From Pirellulales bacterium (lineage in GTDB: Bacteria > Planctomycetota > Planctomycetia > Pirellulales > Lacipirellulaceae), in NCBI GenBank assembly GCA_019636345.1, contig JAHBXQ010000001.1, positions 649,985 through 713,984 of the forward strand: DNA of 64,000 nucleotides, given 5' to 3'. Below the pieces are notes generated by a model, which made no database searches, had not been told where the DNA came from, and saw only the letters and a list, made by a program, of their open reading frames with translations. The position numbers and the translations under genes are program-made. Below are positions 8,556 through 17,236 of the stretch, piece after piece; the stretch's first letter is position 1; each line of letters begins with the position of its first letter.

Positions 8556-10346
8556 ATGGAAACAATCGACTGGGCAGTGATCGCCTGTTATTTCGCGGTC
8601 TTGGCGGGGCTGGCGACGTGGGTCATTCGGCAGAGCAAGGAGACGTCGGCCGATTACTTCCTCGCCGGGCATAGCTTGGGGTGGTTCATCGTCGGGGCCT
8701 CGATCTTCGCCTCGAACATCGGCAGCGAGCATTTGGTCGGTCTCGCCGGCTCGGGGGCGAGCGACGGCGTCGCGATGGCTCACTACGAACTGCACGCGTG
8801 GTGCCTGCTGGTGCTCGCCTGGGTGCTCGTGCCGTTTTACGCCCGGTCGAACGTTTTCACGATGCCGCAGTTCCTCGAGCGGCGGTTCTCCCCCGCTTCG
8901 CGGTACGTGCTATCGGTCATTTCGTTGGTGGCCTACGTCGTGACGAAGATTGCCGTGGGGATCTTCGCCGGCGGGGTGGTCTTCTCGGTGCTGCTGCCGG
9001 AACTGCGGATCGGATCGCTCGACAGCTTCTGGATCGGTTCAATCCTGGTGCTGGTGTTCACGGGGCTCTACACGACCTTGGGGGGCTTCCGCGCCGTGGC
9101 CTACACCGAGGCGCTGCAAACCGTGATCCTCATCGTCGGCTCGGCCATGGTCACGTACTACGGCTTGGAGAAGATCGGCGGGTGGAGCGAACTGCGCGAG
9201 ACCATCGGCGCCGAGCGCTTCAACCTGTGGAAGCCGCTGACCGCGCTCGGCCCCGACGGCCAGCCGTTGCCGTTCGAGTGGTCGCCCGTCGAGCAGAAGA
9301 ACGACGCCGGCGAAATCGTCCGCCAGGCGTGGTACTTCAACGGCAACTATCCGTGGCTGGGGATGCTGTTCTGCGCCCCGATCATCGGCCTGTGGTACTG
9401 GTGCACCGACCAGTACATCGTCCAGCGGGCCCTGGGCGCCCACAACGAGACCGAGGCCCGCCGCGGCAGCATCTTCGCGGCGTTCTTGAAACTGCTGCCG
9501 GTGTTCATCTTCATCGTCCCGGGGATGATCTGCTGGGGGCTCGTGCTCAAGTCCTCCGGCGGCGAAGTCGAGGGGCTCAACTTCAGCGAGATGCTCGTCA
9601 AAGACCAGCCGAACAAGATCAAAGAGAGCGGCATGGCCTTTCCGCTGATGGTTCGCGAGGTGCTCCCCGCGGGCATCCGGGGGATCGTCGTCGCGGGGCT
9701 CTTGTCGGCGCTCATGAGCTCGCTGGCCGGCGTCTTCAACGCCTGCTCGACCCTCTTCACGATGGACCTGTACAAGCTGTTCAACCCCCACGCCGAGGAA
9801 AAGAAGCTCGTCAAGGTCGGCCGCACCGCGACGCTCGTCATGGTGCTGATCGGGCTGGCTTGGATTCCCGTCATCCAGGGGTCGAAGGGGCTGTACGACT
9901 ACCTGCAAAGCGTGCAGGGGTATCTCGCCCCGCCGATCTTCGTCGTGTTCTTCCTCGGCGTGTTTTGGAAGCGGCTCAACGCCCAGGGCTGCTTGGCGGC
10001 GCTGGTCGTCGGGTTCCTGATGGGCTTGTTCCGTCTGGGGGTCGACACCCCCGCGAAGATCTGGAGCGACTACGCCTACGCCGAGGGATCGTTCCTGTGG
10101 GTCGTCAACAAGATCTACTTCCAATACTTCAGTCTGCTGATCTTTCTCGTGTGCTCGGCCGTGATGATCGTCGTGAGCTATCTGACCGCCGAGCCCGATT
10201 ACGGGAAGTTCAGCGGCCTGACCTACGGCGCCGTGAGCGACGAGCAGAAGCGCGTCACCCGCGCAAGCTGGGATGGTCGCGACGTCGCGGCGTCGGTGCT
10301 GGTGATCGCCCTGATCGTGGGGGCGTACCTGTACTTCACCGGTTGA
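8556..10346 (+). CDS. Sodium/solute symporter (SGLT-like), probable arabinose importer
   Basis: This 596-residue protein has the repeated hydrophobic helices of the SSS family (about 13-14 segments). Family features include SADYFLAGHSLGWFIVGASIFASNIGSEH near the N-terminus and the GLYTTLGGFRAVAYTEALQ segment. The long loop after the middle helices and the LSALMSSLAGVFNACSTLFTMDLYK helix are typical of sugar symporters. Its position directly after araA suggests that it imports L-arabinose or an oligomer of it with Na+. An in-frame TTG lies one codon before the ATG and cannot be excluded as the start. Confidence 0.88.
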   Translation: METIDWAVIACYFAVLAGLATWVIRQSKETSADYFLAGHSLGWFIVGASIFASNIGSEHLVGLAGSGASDGVAMAHYELHAWCLLVLAWVLVPFYARSNVFTMPQFLERRFSPASRYVLSVISLVAYVVTKIAVGIFAGGVVFSVLLPELRIGSLDSFWIGSILVLVFTGLYTTLGGFRAVAYTEALQTVILIVGSAMVTYYGLEKIGGWSELRETIGAERFNLWKPLTALGPDGQPLPFEWSPVEQKNDAGEIVRQAWYFNGNYPWLGMLFCAPIIGLWYWCTDQYIVQRALGAHNETEARRGSIFAAFLKLLPVFIFIVPGMICWGLVLKSSGGEVEGLNFSEMLVKDQPNKIKESGMAFPLMVREVLPAGIRGIVVAGLLSALMSSLAGVFNACSTLFTMDLYKLFNPHAEEKKLVKVGRTATLVMVLIGLAWIPVIQGSKGLYDYLQSVQGYLAPPIFVVFFLGVFWKRLNAQGCLAALVVGFLMGLFRLGVDTPAKIWSDYAYAEGSFLWVVNKIYFQYFSLLIFLVCSAVMIVVSYLTAEPDYGKFSGLTYGAVSDEQKRVTRASWDGRDVAASVLVIALIVGAYLYFTG

Positions 10347-10381
10347 CGCGTTGCCGCTTGCGGGGGGCACGCATTCGGCGA

Positions 10382-10792
10382 TCAGCCTGCAAGCGGGTCG
10401 ACGAGTTTGACTCCCGCATGGCGGTAGTCGGCGACGTTGTGCGTGACGACCGTCAGGCCGTGCTGCAAGGCGGTCGCAGCGACAAGGCTGTCCTTGATCG
10501 GCATGGCCCGCCCCTTGCGGCGCAGCCGGGCGAGGAGCTGCGCCCAGTGCGCGGCCGTCGCTGCGTCGAAGTCAAGTACGTTCAGTCGCTCGGATCCCGC
10601 GGCAAACCACTCAAGCAGCCGCTCGCGCTTCTTGCCGGGCGAGAGCAGGAGAATTCCGTACTGCAACTCGCCCAGCACGACGGGGCTCACGGCCAATTCG
10701 GCGTCGTGCCGCCGCAGCCACGCCATGATCGCGGGGGTCGGGGCCGGCTTGGTCGGCTCGCTCAACACGTCGGCGTCGACGAGGTACTTCAC
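10382..10792 (-). CDS. vapC: VapC-type PIN-domain ribonuclease toxin
   Basis: This 136-residue PIN-domain protein is probably an RNase that cleaves specific RNAs when freed from its antitoxin. The acidic catalytic residues are seen at Asp6 (MKYLVDADVLSE), the Glu of VVLGELQYG and the Asp of PIKDSLVAATAL, followed by VVTHNVADYRHAGV. The start ATG overlaps the stop of the antitoxin gene by four bases (ATGA), so the two are translationally coupled, antitoxin first. The gene converges with the symporter gene. Confidence 0.9.
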   Translation of the reverse strand: MKYLVDADVLSEPTKPAPTPAIMAWLRRHDAELAVSPVVLGELQYGILLLSPGKKRERLLEWFAAGSERLNVLDFDAATAAHWAQLLARLRRKGRAMPIKDSLVAATALQHGLTVVTHNVADYRHAGVKLVDPLAG

Positions 10793-11016
10793 AGCGAGTC
10801 GGTCGATTCAGCGGGGACCGGCTGGAACCAATCCTTCTCAGGGCAAGCCTCCAGCCAAGCGGCGACCCCGAACGAGCGTCCGGTCGCTTTCCGCAGGCGG
10901 TAGTCCCCGGATTCGATCCGCTCGATCTCAAAGACCTGCCCCGGTTCCAGCCGATCCGCGGCGCGCAACTCCGCCGGGAGCACGATCTGGCCTTTGCTGG
11001 AGAGCGTGGTTCGCAT
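10789..11016 (-). CDS. vapB: AbrB/MazE-type antitoxin of the VapBC pair
   Basis: This 75-residue protein has an N-terminal swapped-hairpin AbrB DNA-binding domain (TLSSKGQIVLPAELR then LEPGQVFEIE, residues 4-34). Its C-terminal tail (WLEACPEKDWFQPVP) would bind and block VapC. Such antitoxins also repress their own promoter, and a perfect 7-bp-arm palindrome lies five bases upstream of the ATG. Overlap with vapC is four bases. Confidence 0.88.
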   Translation of the reverse strand: MRTTLSSKGQIVLPAELRAADRLEPGQVFEIERIESGDYRLRKATGRSFGVAAWLEACPEKDWFQPVPAESTDSL

Positions 11017-11021
11017 GATGG

Positions 11022-11038
11022 GTAAGATAGCATCTTAC
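11022..11038 (-). promoter_or_regulatory. Palindromic operator at the vapBC start
   Basis: GTAAGAT and ATCTTAC form a perfect inverted repeat with a 3-base centre, immediately upstream of the vapB ATG (11016). Read leftward, it contains TATCTT, a possible -10 box only seven bases from the ATG. An AbrB-type antitoxin would be the natural ligand. If TATCTT is the true -10, the mRNA would be leaderless. Confidence 0.6.
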
Positions 11039-11298
11039 TTGGCGATCGTCAACTTCGAGGCCCTCCCCTGAGAAGTCTCGCGTACGGGCGCAAATGCGCC
11101 ACGGAAAGGCAGGGTTGCGGCCCTCTTCGCGCCTTGGCGTCGCGGTGCGAGACCTTACGGTCGAGGCGTCCGAGCATGGGGCCGGCAGCGATTCGGAAAC
11201 CGCCGCCCTGGGGCGGGCGAGGGCGCCGATCATCGACTATCCTGGACAGGGTGCGAAAGGACCTCCCCCGAATCTTCTCCCACGGAGAACTCTCGACG

Positions 11299-12492
11299 AT
11301 GCCGCATTTCGCTTCCCCGCTTGCCGCGTTCGTCCTGTTCGCCCTCGCCGCTCCCGCCTCTGCCGTCGACTTCGCCTCGCAGGTGCAGCCGATTCTCGTC
11401 AAGCACTGCGCCCAGTGCCATGGCGAAGAAAAAGGGCTCGGCAAGCTGCGGCTTCACACGGCCGAGGCGATCGCCGCGTCGCCGCACGACGATTTGCTCG
11501 TTGCCGGAAAACCCGAGGCGAGCGAGTTGTTCGAGCGGATCACGCTTCCCGCCGACGACAAGAAGCGGATGCCCAAAGGCGCCGACCCGCTGCCGGCCGA
11601 GACGATTGAACTCTTGAAACAGTGGATCGCCGAGGGGGCGAAGTTCACGGGCGTCGACGTCCCCGCCCTGGCGCCCGCGGAGCCGGAGCCCCGGCAAACG
11701 GACGAACAAGCGGCCGCCGCCGCGGCCGAGGAAGCCAAGTTGGCCGCCGAGTTGGCCGCGGAACTCGCCGCGGTGCAGCCCGCCTCGGCCGAGGCGATCG
11801 CCGCGGTGACAGAAGCGGGGGGGACGGTGCTGCCGTTGTTCGCGGGGAGCCCGCTGTTGGACGTGAGCTTTGCGCAGGCCGGGTCGCCCCCAGGCGACGA
11901 AGCGATTGCCGCGCTCGCCGGGATCGCCGACCAAGTCGCGTCGCTCAACTTGGCCGGCGCCCAAGCGACCGCCGCGGGGCTGGCGCCGCTCGCGAAGCTG
12001 ACGCACCTCGAGCGGCTCCACCTGGAACGGTCCAACATCGACGCCGCGGGGCTCGCTCACCTGGCGGGCAAGCGGCATCTTGCGTACCTCAACCTCTACG
12101 ACGCCCCGCTCGGCGACGACGCCTTGCCGACGCTTGCTTCGCTCCCCCGGCTGCGGCGGTTGTTCTTGTGGAACACTCAGGTGTCGTACGACGGCGCCAT
12201 GGGGCTGCGCGCAGGCAATCCGCAGTTAGCGGTCGACATGGGGTGGAACCACCCCCGCGTCGTCCGCGAACGGCTCGCCGGCGACGTCGAGCGGCTCAAG
12301 GCGACGGTCGCCGAAGCGACGACCCAGGTCGACGAGCTGCAGAAACGACTCGAAGCCGCCAAAACGGCTCGCGACGCCGCGGCCGAGCAGCTCGCAACGA
12401 TCGAGGCCGAGATCGCGGCGCTCGACCAGCCGGCCCCGGGCGCGGAAGCGACTTCCGCCGCGGAGCCCGCCGAGACGCCGGCCGCGGAGTGA
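11299..12492 (+). CDS. Secreted CxxCH cytochrome-like / LRR protein
   Basis: This is a 397-residue exported protein. Order: signal peptide (residues 1-24), then a planctomycete cytochrome-C-like domain with one haem motif CAQCH in VQPILVKHCAQCHGEEKG and the downstream KRMPKGADPLP segment that often supplies the axial Met. An Ala/Glu-rich linker follows. Leucine-rich repeats come next (for example LTHLERLHLERSNIDAAGLAHL and LPRLRRLFLWNTQVS), then a C-terminal coiled coil and an acidic Ala/Pro tail. Planctomycetes have many such PSCyt-type proteins of unknown role, often near extracellular degradation genes. A longer frame exists upstream, but the signal peptide fixes ATG 11299. It ends 16 bases from the convergent CDF gene. 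Confidence 0.8.
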   Translation: MPHFASPLAAFVLFALAAPASAVDFASQVQPILVKHCAQCHGEEKGLGKLRLHTAEAIAASPHDDLLVAGKPEASELFERITLPADDKKRMPKGADPLPAETIELLKQWIAEGAKFTGVDVPALAPAEPEPRQTDEQAAAAAAEEAKLAAELAAELAAVQPASAEAIAAVTEAGGTVLPLFAGSPLLDVSFAQAGSPPGDEAIAALAGIADQVASLNLAGAQATAAGLAPLAKLTHLERLHLERSNIDAAGLAHLAGKRHLAYLNLYDAPLGDDALPTLASLPRLRRLFLWNTQVSYDGAMGLRAGNPQLAVDMGWNHPRVVRERLAGDVERLKATVAEATTQVDELQKRLEAAKTARDAAAEQLATIEAEIAALDQPAPGAEATSAAEPAETPAAE

Positions 12493-12508
12493 TTCGCGGC
12501 GATCGCCG

Positions 12509-13432
12509 TCACGGCTGATCGCCGGTTGCGGCGACGACGGCGACGGGGTCGTGGCGCGACTCATGGAACGGCTCCATATGCACCAGCACGTCGGCGACCT
12601 GCGGCAATTGCCGTTGAATCGCCGCCTTCACCCGCCCTCCCAGGGCGTGGGCCTCGTCGAGCGACATCGTCGGCGCCGCCTGGACGTGGATCGCCGCGTG
12701 GTACTCCATGCCGGCGCGGCGAACCAGCAGCTTTTCGATCGCCAGCACGCCGGGCACGGCCGCGGCGACGGCGCGAATCTCGTCGAGGACGTCTCCCCGG
12801 GGGGCCGCGTCCATCAGGTCGACCAGCGCCGAGCGCAGGATCTTGGCGCCGTTGAAGGCGATGATGCACGTCGCCGCGAGCGCCGCCCAGTCGTCGGCCG
12901 GCTCCCAGCCGGGCCCGCCCCACAGCGCGAGCGAGATCCCCACGAACGCCGCCGCGGACGTGAGCGCGTCGCTCAGGTGATGCCACGCGTCGGCCGCGAC
13001 CGCGTTGCTGCCGATCTCGACCCCCACGGCATGCACCCGCCGCGAGACGAGCCACTTGACCGCAATCACCGCGACCAGCACCAGCAACGTCCACGGCGCC
13101 GGGGCGTGATGCGGGGTGACGATCTCGCGGATCGCCTCGATCGCGATCCCGATCGCCGCCCCCAGCAGCATTAGCCCGACCACGGCCGTCGCCAGGGTCT
13201 CGGCCCGGCCGTAGCCGTAAGGGAAGTCGGCGGTCGCCTCGCGGCGGGCAATCTTCAGCCCGCTCATGACGACCAGCGAGGAGAACACGTCGGCGCCCGA
13301 CTCGACCGCGTCGGCGATTAGGGCGTAGGAATTGCCGACCAGCCCGGCCAAGAGCTTGGCGAGGGCCAGCAGAGTATTGGTGAGCACCCCCGCCTGAGCG
13401 GCCCGGATCCCTTTGTCGGCGTTGTCGGACAT
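12509..13432 (-). CDS. Cation diffusion facilitator metal exporter
   Basis: This 307-residue CDF transporter has six membrane helices and a cytoplasmic C-terminal domain. The transport-site motifs are DAVESGADVFSS in helix 2 and HHLSDALTS in helix 5; Glu replaces the usual His/Asp in helix 2, as in some Fe/Mn or MamM-like members. It probably exports a divalent metal (Zn, Fe, Mn or Co) in exchange for protons. The substrate cannot be decided from sequence. The C-terminal domain has metal-binding-type His residues (GMEYHAAIHVQ, LVHMEPFHESRHD). It is transcribed away from blaI, whose operators start 79 bases upstream. Confidence 0.88.
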   Translation of the reverse strand: MSDNADKGIRAAQAGVLTNTLLALAKLLAGLVGNSYALIADAVESGADVFSSLVVMSGLKIARREATADFPYGYGRAETLATAVVGLMLLGAAIGIAIEAIREIVTPHHAPAPWTLLVLVAVIAVKWLVSRRVHAVGVEIGSNAVAADAWHHLSDALTSAAAFVGISLALWGGPGWEPADDWAALAATCIIAFNGAKILRSALVDLMDAAPRGDVLDEIRAVAAAVPGVLAIEKLLVRRAGMEYHAAIHVQAAPTMSLDEAHALGGRVKAAIQRQLPQVADVLVHMEPFHESRHDPVAVVAATGDQP

Positions 13433-13510
13433 CGCCGTATCATAACCGTCGTCATCCACGGCGTCGTGGCCGAGTGCGGAGCGTCTGTTGCCACGCCCGA
13501 AAGAACAAGG

Positions 13511-13566
13511 TTGACATCTACTGGCTGACCAGTAGAACGTGGGTTAATCTACTGCTCGCCCAGTAG
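13511..13566 (+). promoter_or_regulatory. blaI promoter with two matching operators
   Basis: TTGACA (13511-13516) and TAGAAC (13533-13538) form a promoter with a 16-base spacer. Operator 1 (13517-13536) is a perfect inverted repeat, TCTACTGG / CCAGTAGA, that fills the spacer. Operator 2 (13549-13566) shares the same CTACTG-N6-CAGTAG pattern. The centres are 31 bases apart, about three helical turns. BlaI/MecI repressors bind such dyads as dimers, so this is probably autorepression. Confidence 0.75.
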
Positions 13567-13625
13567 GTCGTCGCAGCCAATCGCTCTCGCCGACGAGCCC
13601 CCTGACCTCCCATCGCCAACTCCTG

Positions 13626-14042
13626 ATGCCCGACTTCCCCACCGACCGCGAACTGGAAGCCCTCAAAGTCCTCTGGGACCGCGGCGAGGCGACTGTACGC
13701 GACCTCTGCGACGCTCTCAACGAGCGCGGCGCCGATCTGGCGTACACGACCGTCCTCAGCCTGCTGCAAGTGATGGAGCAAAAAGGGCTCGTCGCCCATC
13801 GCCGCGACGGCAAGGCGTACGTCTACTCGCCGCTCGTCGAACGCGACCGCACGTTCCGCGAGCTCGCGGGGGGGTTCCTTGATCGCGTCTTCGACGGGGC
13901 GGTCGGCGAGTATCTCGTCCACGCCCTCGAGTCGCGCAAGTTGTCGGCGATCGAGTTGGACGAACTCGAAACGATGATCGCCGCCGCGAAAGTCCGCACG
14001 ACCAAAGCCAAACGAAAACCCCGCGGCCGAAACAGCAAGTAG
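13626..14042 (+). CDS. blaI: BlaI/MecI/CopY-family repressor
   Basis: This 138-residue protein has the family's N-terminal winged helix (LEALKVLWDRGEATVRDLCDAL, then AYTTVLSLLQVMEQKGLVAHRR) and a C-terminal dimerisation region ending in a basic tail (KAKRKPRGRNSK). It should bind the CTACTG-N6-CAGTAG operators just upstream. In known systems the partner BlaR1 protease triggers inactivation of BlaI. Here the partner gene starts 39 bases downstream. In planctomycetes these pairs are common and not tied to beta-lactamase genes, so the signal is unknown. Confidence 0.9.
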   Translation: MPDFPTDRELEALKVLWDRGEATVRDLCDALNERGADLAYTTVLSLLQVMEQKGLVAHRRDGKAYVYSPLVERDRTFRELAGGFLDRVFDGAVGEYLVHALESRKLSAIELDELETMIAAAKVRTTKAKRKPRGRNSK

Positions 14043-14081
14043 TTCTCACAATCTCCTCGTCCCTCGCTTCTCAGGCCTCCC

Positions 14082-16937
14082 ATGCTCTCCTTCTGGTCCG
14101 CGCTGGTCGGTTGGGTCGTTGACGTTCAGGTCCTTGCCTGCGGGCTGCTTTCCGCGACGGTTCCGTTGGCCATGCTGCTGCGGCAGCCGGCGCGGCGGCT
14201 CGCCGTGCTGCGTCCGACGCTCGTCGGGTTGGCTGCGCTTGGCGTGTTGAGCGCCGTCCCCGGATGGTCGCTCATTCATCTGCGGACCGAGCCGCCGGCG
14301 CTTGCGGTCGTCGCGCTGCCGGCCCCGCCGCCAACGGCCGAGCTCGCCCCGCCGCCGGGTCCGCCGCTCGCGCTTCGCGCGAACTCGCCCCAGTTTGCAC
14401 CGCCGGCGCAAGCCGCTATGACGGACTTGGCTCCGACTGCCCATTTCGGCGTTGCGCGCGATCGCCTCCCGGGTTGGGCGTCGCTCGTCGCCGGTGCGTT
14501 TGCGCTTGGTTCGCTCGGCGTGTTGTTGTGGCAGACGGCGGGCGGTTGGCAGACGCGATCGATCGTCCGCCGCGCTTCGCCGGCTCCGGCGGAGTTGATC
14601 AAGCTCTTGGAGTCAATGGTCGCCCCCGCTGTCGCTCCGCGGCTGCTGATCTCGCGCGAGATCGCCGTCGCGGCCGCCGTCGGCGTCCGGCGGCCCACGG
14701 TCCTCATTCCGAGAGCGATGTTGGGCGACGACGGCGAGGCGCCAACCGATCCGCGCGACCTCGCCGCGGTGCTTGCCCACGAATGGGCCCACGTTCACAA
14801 CGGCGACCTCCGCACGCTGGCGGCGAGCCGCTGGTTGCTGGCCCTGGCGTGGCCGCAGCCGTTGTTCTGGTTGTTGCGGCGGTTGGTGCGGCTCGATCAG
14901 GAGACGCTCGCCGACGCCGCGGCCGCCGACCGCACGAGCCGAACCGACTACGCCGAACGACTGGTCGCCTGGGCACGTCGCGCGGCGACAGCCCCGGGTT
15001 CCCCGCGTCTGGCGGCGGCAGCCGGACTGTGGGAACGACCATCGCAACTTAAACGCCGCGTGTCGCTGTTGCTCGACGAACAATTCGCGGTCCTTCGCGA
15101 GTGCTCGCGGCGGTGGAGGTTGTCCTGGCGCGTGGCGGCGGCGATCGGTGCGATCGGGTTGTCGACGATGACTCTGGAACCAGGCGCCGCTGAAAACGCC
15201 GTTTACCAAGTGGGACGAAACGACGCAGACGCCTCCAACTCGACGGCGGACCTCGGGGCTTCGTCCCTTTCGCCCTCGCCGTACATGGGAGTCGGGATCG
15301 CCGAGCGGGACGACGCGTCGGTTTCCGGCGGAAGCGTTCAAGAAGCTGGCGAGATGAACTCGACAGACGACGTTCAAGAGGTTCCGACGTCGACCGCCGA
15401 ACTCGCCGATCCGCTCCAAGCGGTTGCCAGCGACTTCTATCACGCGAGTCGCCGCGAACCGAACGTCGTCGCGGGGCTGTGCATCGACGACGCGGGACGA
15501 CCGGTCGCGGGCGTGGAGGTTTCGCTTTACCTGTACTCGGCAACCGTCGGGGGCGTCGACGAGGGGCCGTCGCAACGAATCGCCGCTGCAACGACCGGCG
15601 CCGACGGGCGGTATCGGTTCGAGCGGGTGATTGACGCGGCGACCGTCTATCCCGACGGAGTCCCGCCCGAGCACTTGCAGACGCCGCCGATCAAGCTAAC
15701 GGCCATGCTCGCCCGTAAGCCGGGGCGGGCGACGGCGTGGGACAGCCAAGCCGCCGTCGAGATTCTTAATCAGGGCCACTTGCGCGTCACGACGATGCGC
15801 CCCGCGGCGACGCTGCGCGGGCGGATCGTCGATCAGGCGGGCCGACCGATCGCTGGCGCCGGGGTCACGACGAATCGCTTCCTGCGCATCCCCGGCGTTT
15901 CGCTGGCGGCTGCGACGACCGACGACCAGGGGCGGTTCGAGATTCAGGAGATCGAGCCGTATGACCAAGAAGCCGAGCGGAAGAAGTTCGCCGACTGGGT
16001 TGCAACGTTGCGTGCCCAGCTGCCGCCCGACGATTTCCAACGGCTGGAGTCGACGCAGGCAGGGGAGATTTATCTCCCGGTGCAACCCGGCGGCGGACCG
16101 CAGTTCCAGCCGTTGCAAGTCTACGTGAGCCACCCGCGTTACGTCCCCGCGGTCGCGACCGTTGCGAGGGTCCCCGGCGAGGTCGAGGCGACTCTGTCGC
16201 CGGGGGGGACGATCACGGGGCGCGTCGTTCGGCCCGGCGCCGCGGGAGACGAGCCAGCCGCGGGGTGCGTCGTTTATGTGCAGCCGAAGCCGAAGCCTCC
16301 TGCCGCCGGGCTTGGTTCGGCCGCAGCCGTCGCTCGGATTGAGCTCGTTCCACTGAGCGTGAACACGACCGACGTTGCGGGGATCTATCGCGTCGACTCG
16401 TTGGCGGCCGGGGAGTACGTCGTCGCCGTCGACGGCGGCGACGACTGGGTCGCGGCCGGACTTGACGGGATCGTCGTCAAGGCTGGCGTTTCAACTGCCG
16501 CGCCCGACGTACGACTGAGCAAGGGGGGAATCGTGCGCGTGCAACTCGTCGACGCCGACACGGGGGAGCCGCTGACGTTTGCCAAGCCGCGCCAGGGGTG
16601 GCTCCACGCCACTGCCCGCGACGGTCGGGTGCTGCCGCTGACCAACGGCGTCGTGGAGTTCACCTCCGCCGGAGTCGGGCGGCGGAGGCTCGCGCCCGGC
16701 AGGTACTTTGTGTTCGCCGCGTTGCCGAGCGACGGTCCGACTCCTTGGCCGCAACTCACTTCGATCGTCGCGGGGCAACCCATCGACGAGCAGCCGACGA
16801 TCGACGTCGTCGAGGGCCAGACGCACGAGATCGAATTGCGGATGCGTCGCGAAGAAATCTCGCAAGCCGCGATTGGCGCCTTAACGCCGACTCTCGATCT
16901 CCACTCGGGCGACCCGCCGAACGACGGCTCGAAGTGA
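14082..16937 (+). CDS. BlaR1-like M56 metalloprotease with Ig-like regulatory domains
   Basis: This 951-residue membrane protein has N-terminal helices followed by an M56 peptidase domain with HEWAH at residues 233-237, preceded by LAAVLAHE and followed by the conserved SRWLLALAWPQPLFWLLRRLVRLDQETLAD region. Another helix (about residues 345-365) ends the protease part. The large C-terminal region has carboxypeptidase-regulatory-like repeats (GRPVAGVEVSLYLYS, GRPIAGAGVTTN, GRVVRPGAAGDEPAAGCVVYVQ). These probably face the periplasm as the sensing part, in place of the penicillin-binding domain of BlaR1. It is likely the activating partner of the upstream repressor. Confidence 0.85.
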   Translation: MLSFWSALVGWVVDVQVLACGLLSATVPLAMLLRQPARRLAVLRPTLVGLAALGVLSAVPGWSLIHLRTEPPALAVVALPAPPPTAELAPPPGPPLALRANSPQFAPPAQAAMTDLAPTAHFGVARDRLPGWASLVAGAFALGSLGVLLWQTAGGWQTRSIVRRASPAPAELIKLLESMVAPAVAPRLLISREIAVAAAVGVRRPTVLIPRAMLGDDGEAPTDPRDLAAVLAHEWAHVHNGDLRTLAASRWLLALAWPQPLFWLLRRLVRLDQETLADAAAADRTSRTDYAERLVAWARRAATAPGSPRLAAAAGLWERPSQLKRRVSLLLDEQFAVLRECSRRWRLSWRVAAAIGAIGLSTMTLEPGAAENAVYQVGRNDADASNSTADLGASSLSPSPYMGVGIAERDDASVSGGSVQEAGEMNSTDDVQEVPTSTAELADPLQAVASDFYHASRREPNVVAGLCIDDAGRPVAGVEVSLYLYSATVGGVDEGPSQRIAAATTGADGRYRFERVIDAATVYPDGVPPEHLQTPPIKLTAMLARKPGRATAWDSQAAVEILNQGHLRVTTMRPAATLRGRIVDQAGRPIAGAGVTTNRFLRIPGVSLAAATTDDQGRFEIQEIEPYDQEAERKKFADWVATLRAQLPPDDFQRLESTQAGEIYLPVQPGGGPQFQPLQVYVSHPRYVPAVATVARVPGEVEATLSPGGTITGRVVRPGAAGDEPAAGCVVYVQPKPKPPAAGLGSAAAVARIELVPLSVNTTDVAGIYRVDSLAAGEYVVAVDGGDDWVAAGLDGIVVKAGVSTAAPDVRLSKGGIVRVQLVDADTGEPLTFAKPRQGWLHATARDGRVLPLTNGVVEFTSAGVGRRRLAPGRYFVFAALPSDGPTPWPQLTSIVAGQPIDEQPTIDVVEGQTHEIELRMRREEISQAAIGALTPTLDLHSGDPPNDGSK

Positions 16938-17236
16938 CTGGGCCGAGGACTGCCGAGCCGGAGGAGGACGAACAGATCCGGACATGCCAGCGGCAGCGAG
17001 CGAGGATGCGGGCTTTGTCGCACTCCGCGGCCGTCGTCTGAGGCGGGATGCGAACGGCCCGCCTGCGCAACCTGGGCAAACTTCTCCGCGCCGATTGCGG
17101 TTTCCGGGGCGATATTGCCATTTTGGGGGAGTCTCGACAGGGGGGGAAGTCGGCGAATAAAATGGACTCCTACGAGCGACGGCCGCATCGGTGTCTGTTC
17201 GCTCGCCCCCGCCCACCCCGGAGCCGTCTGGCTCGC

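Noticed and set aside
8681-10903. A 740-codon plus-strand frame
   Set aside because: It is a shifted frame of the symporter gene running into vapC; composition is Arg-rich and without membrane segments.
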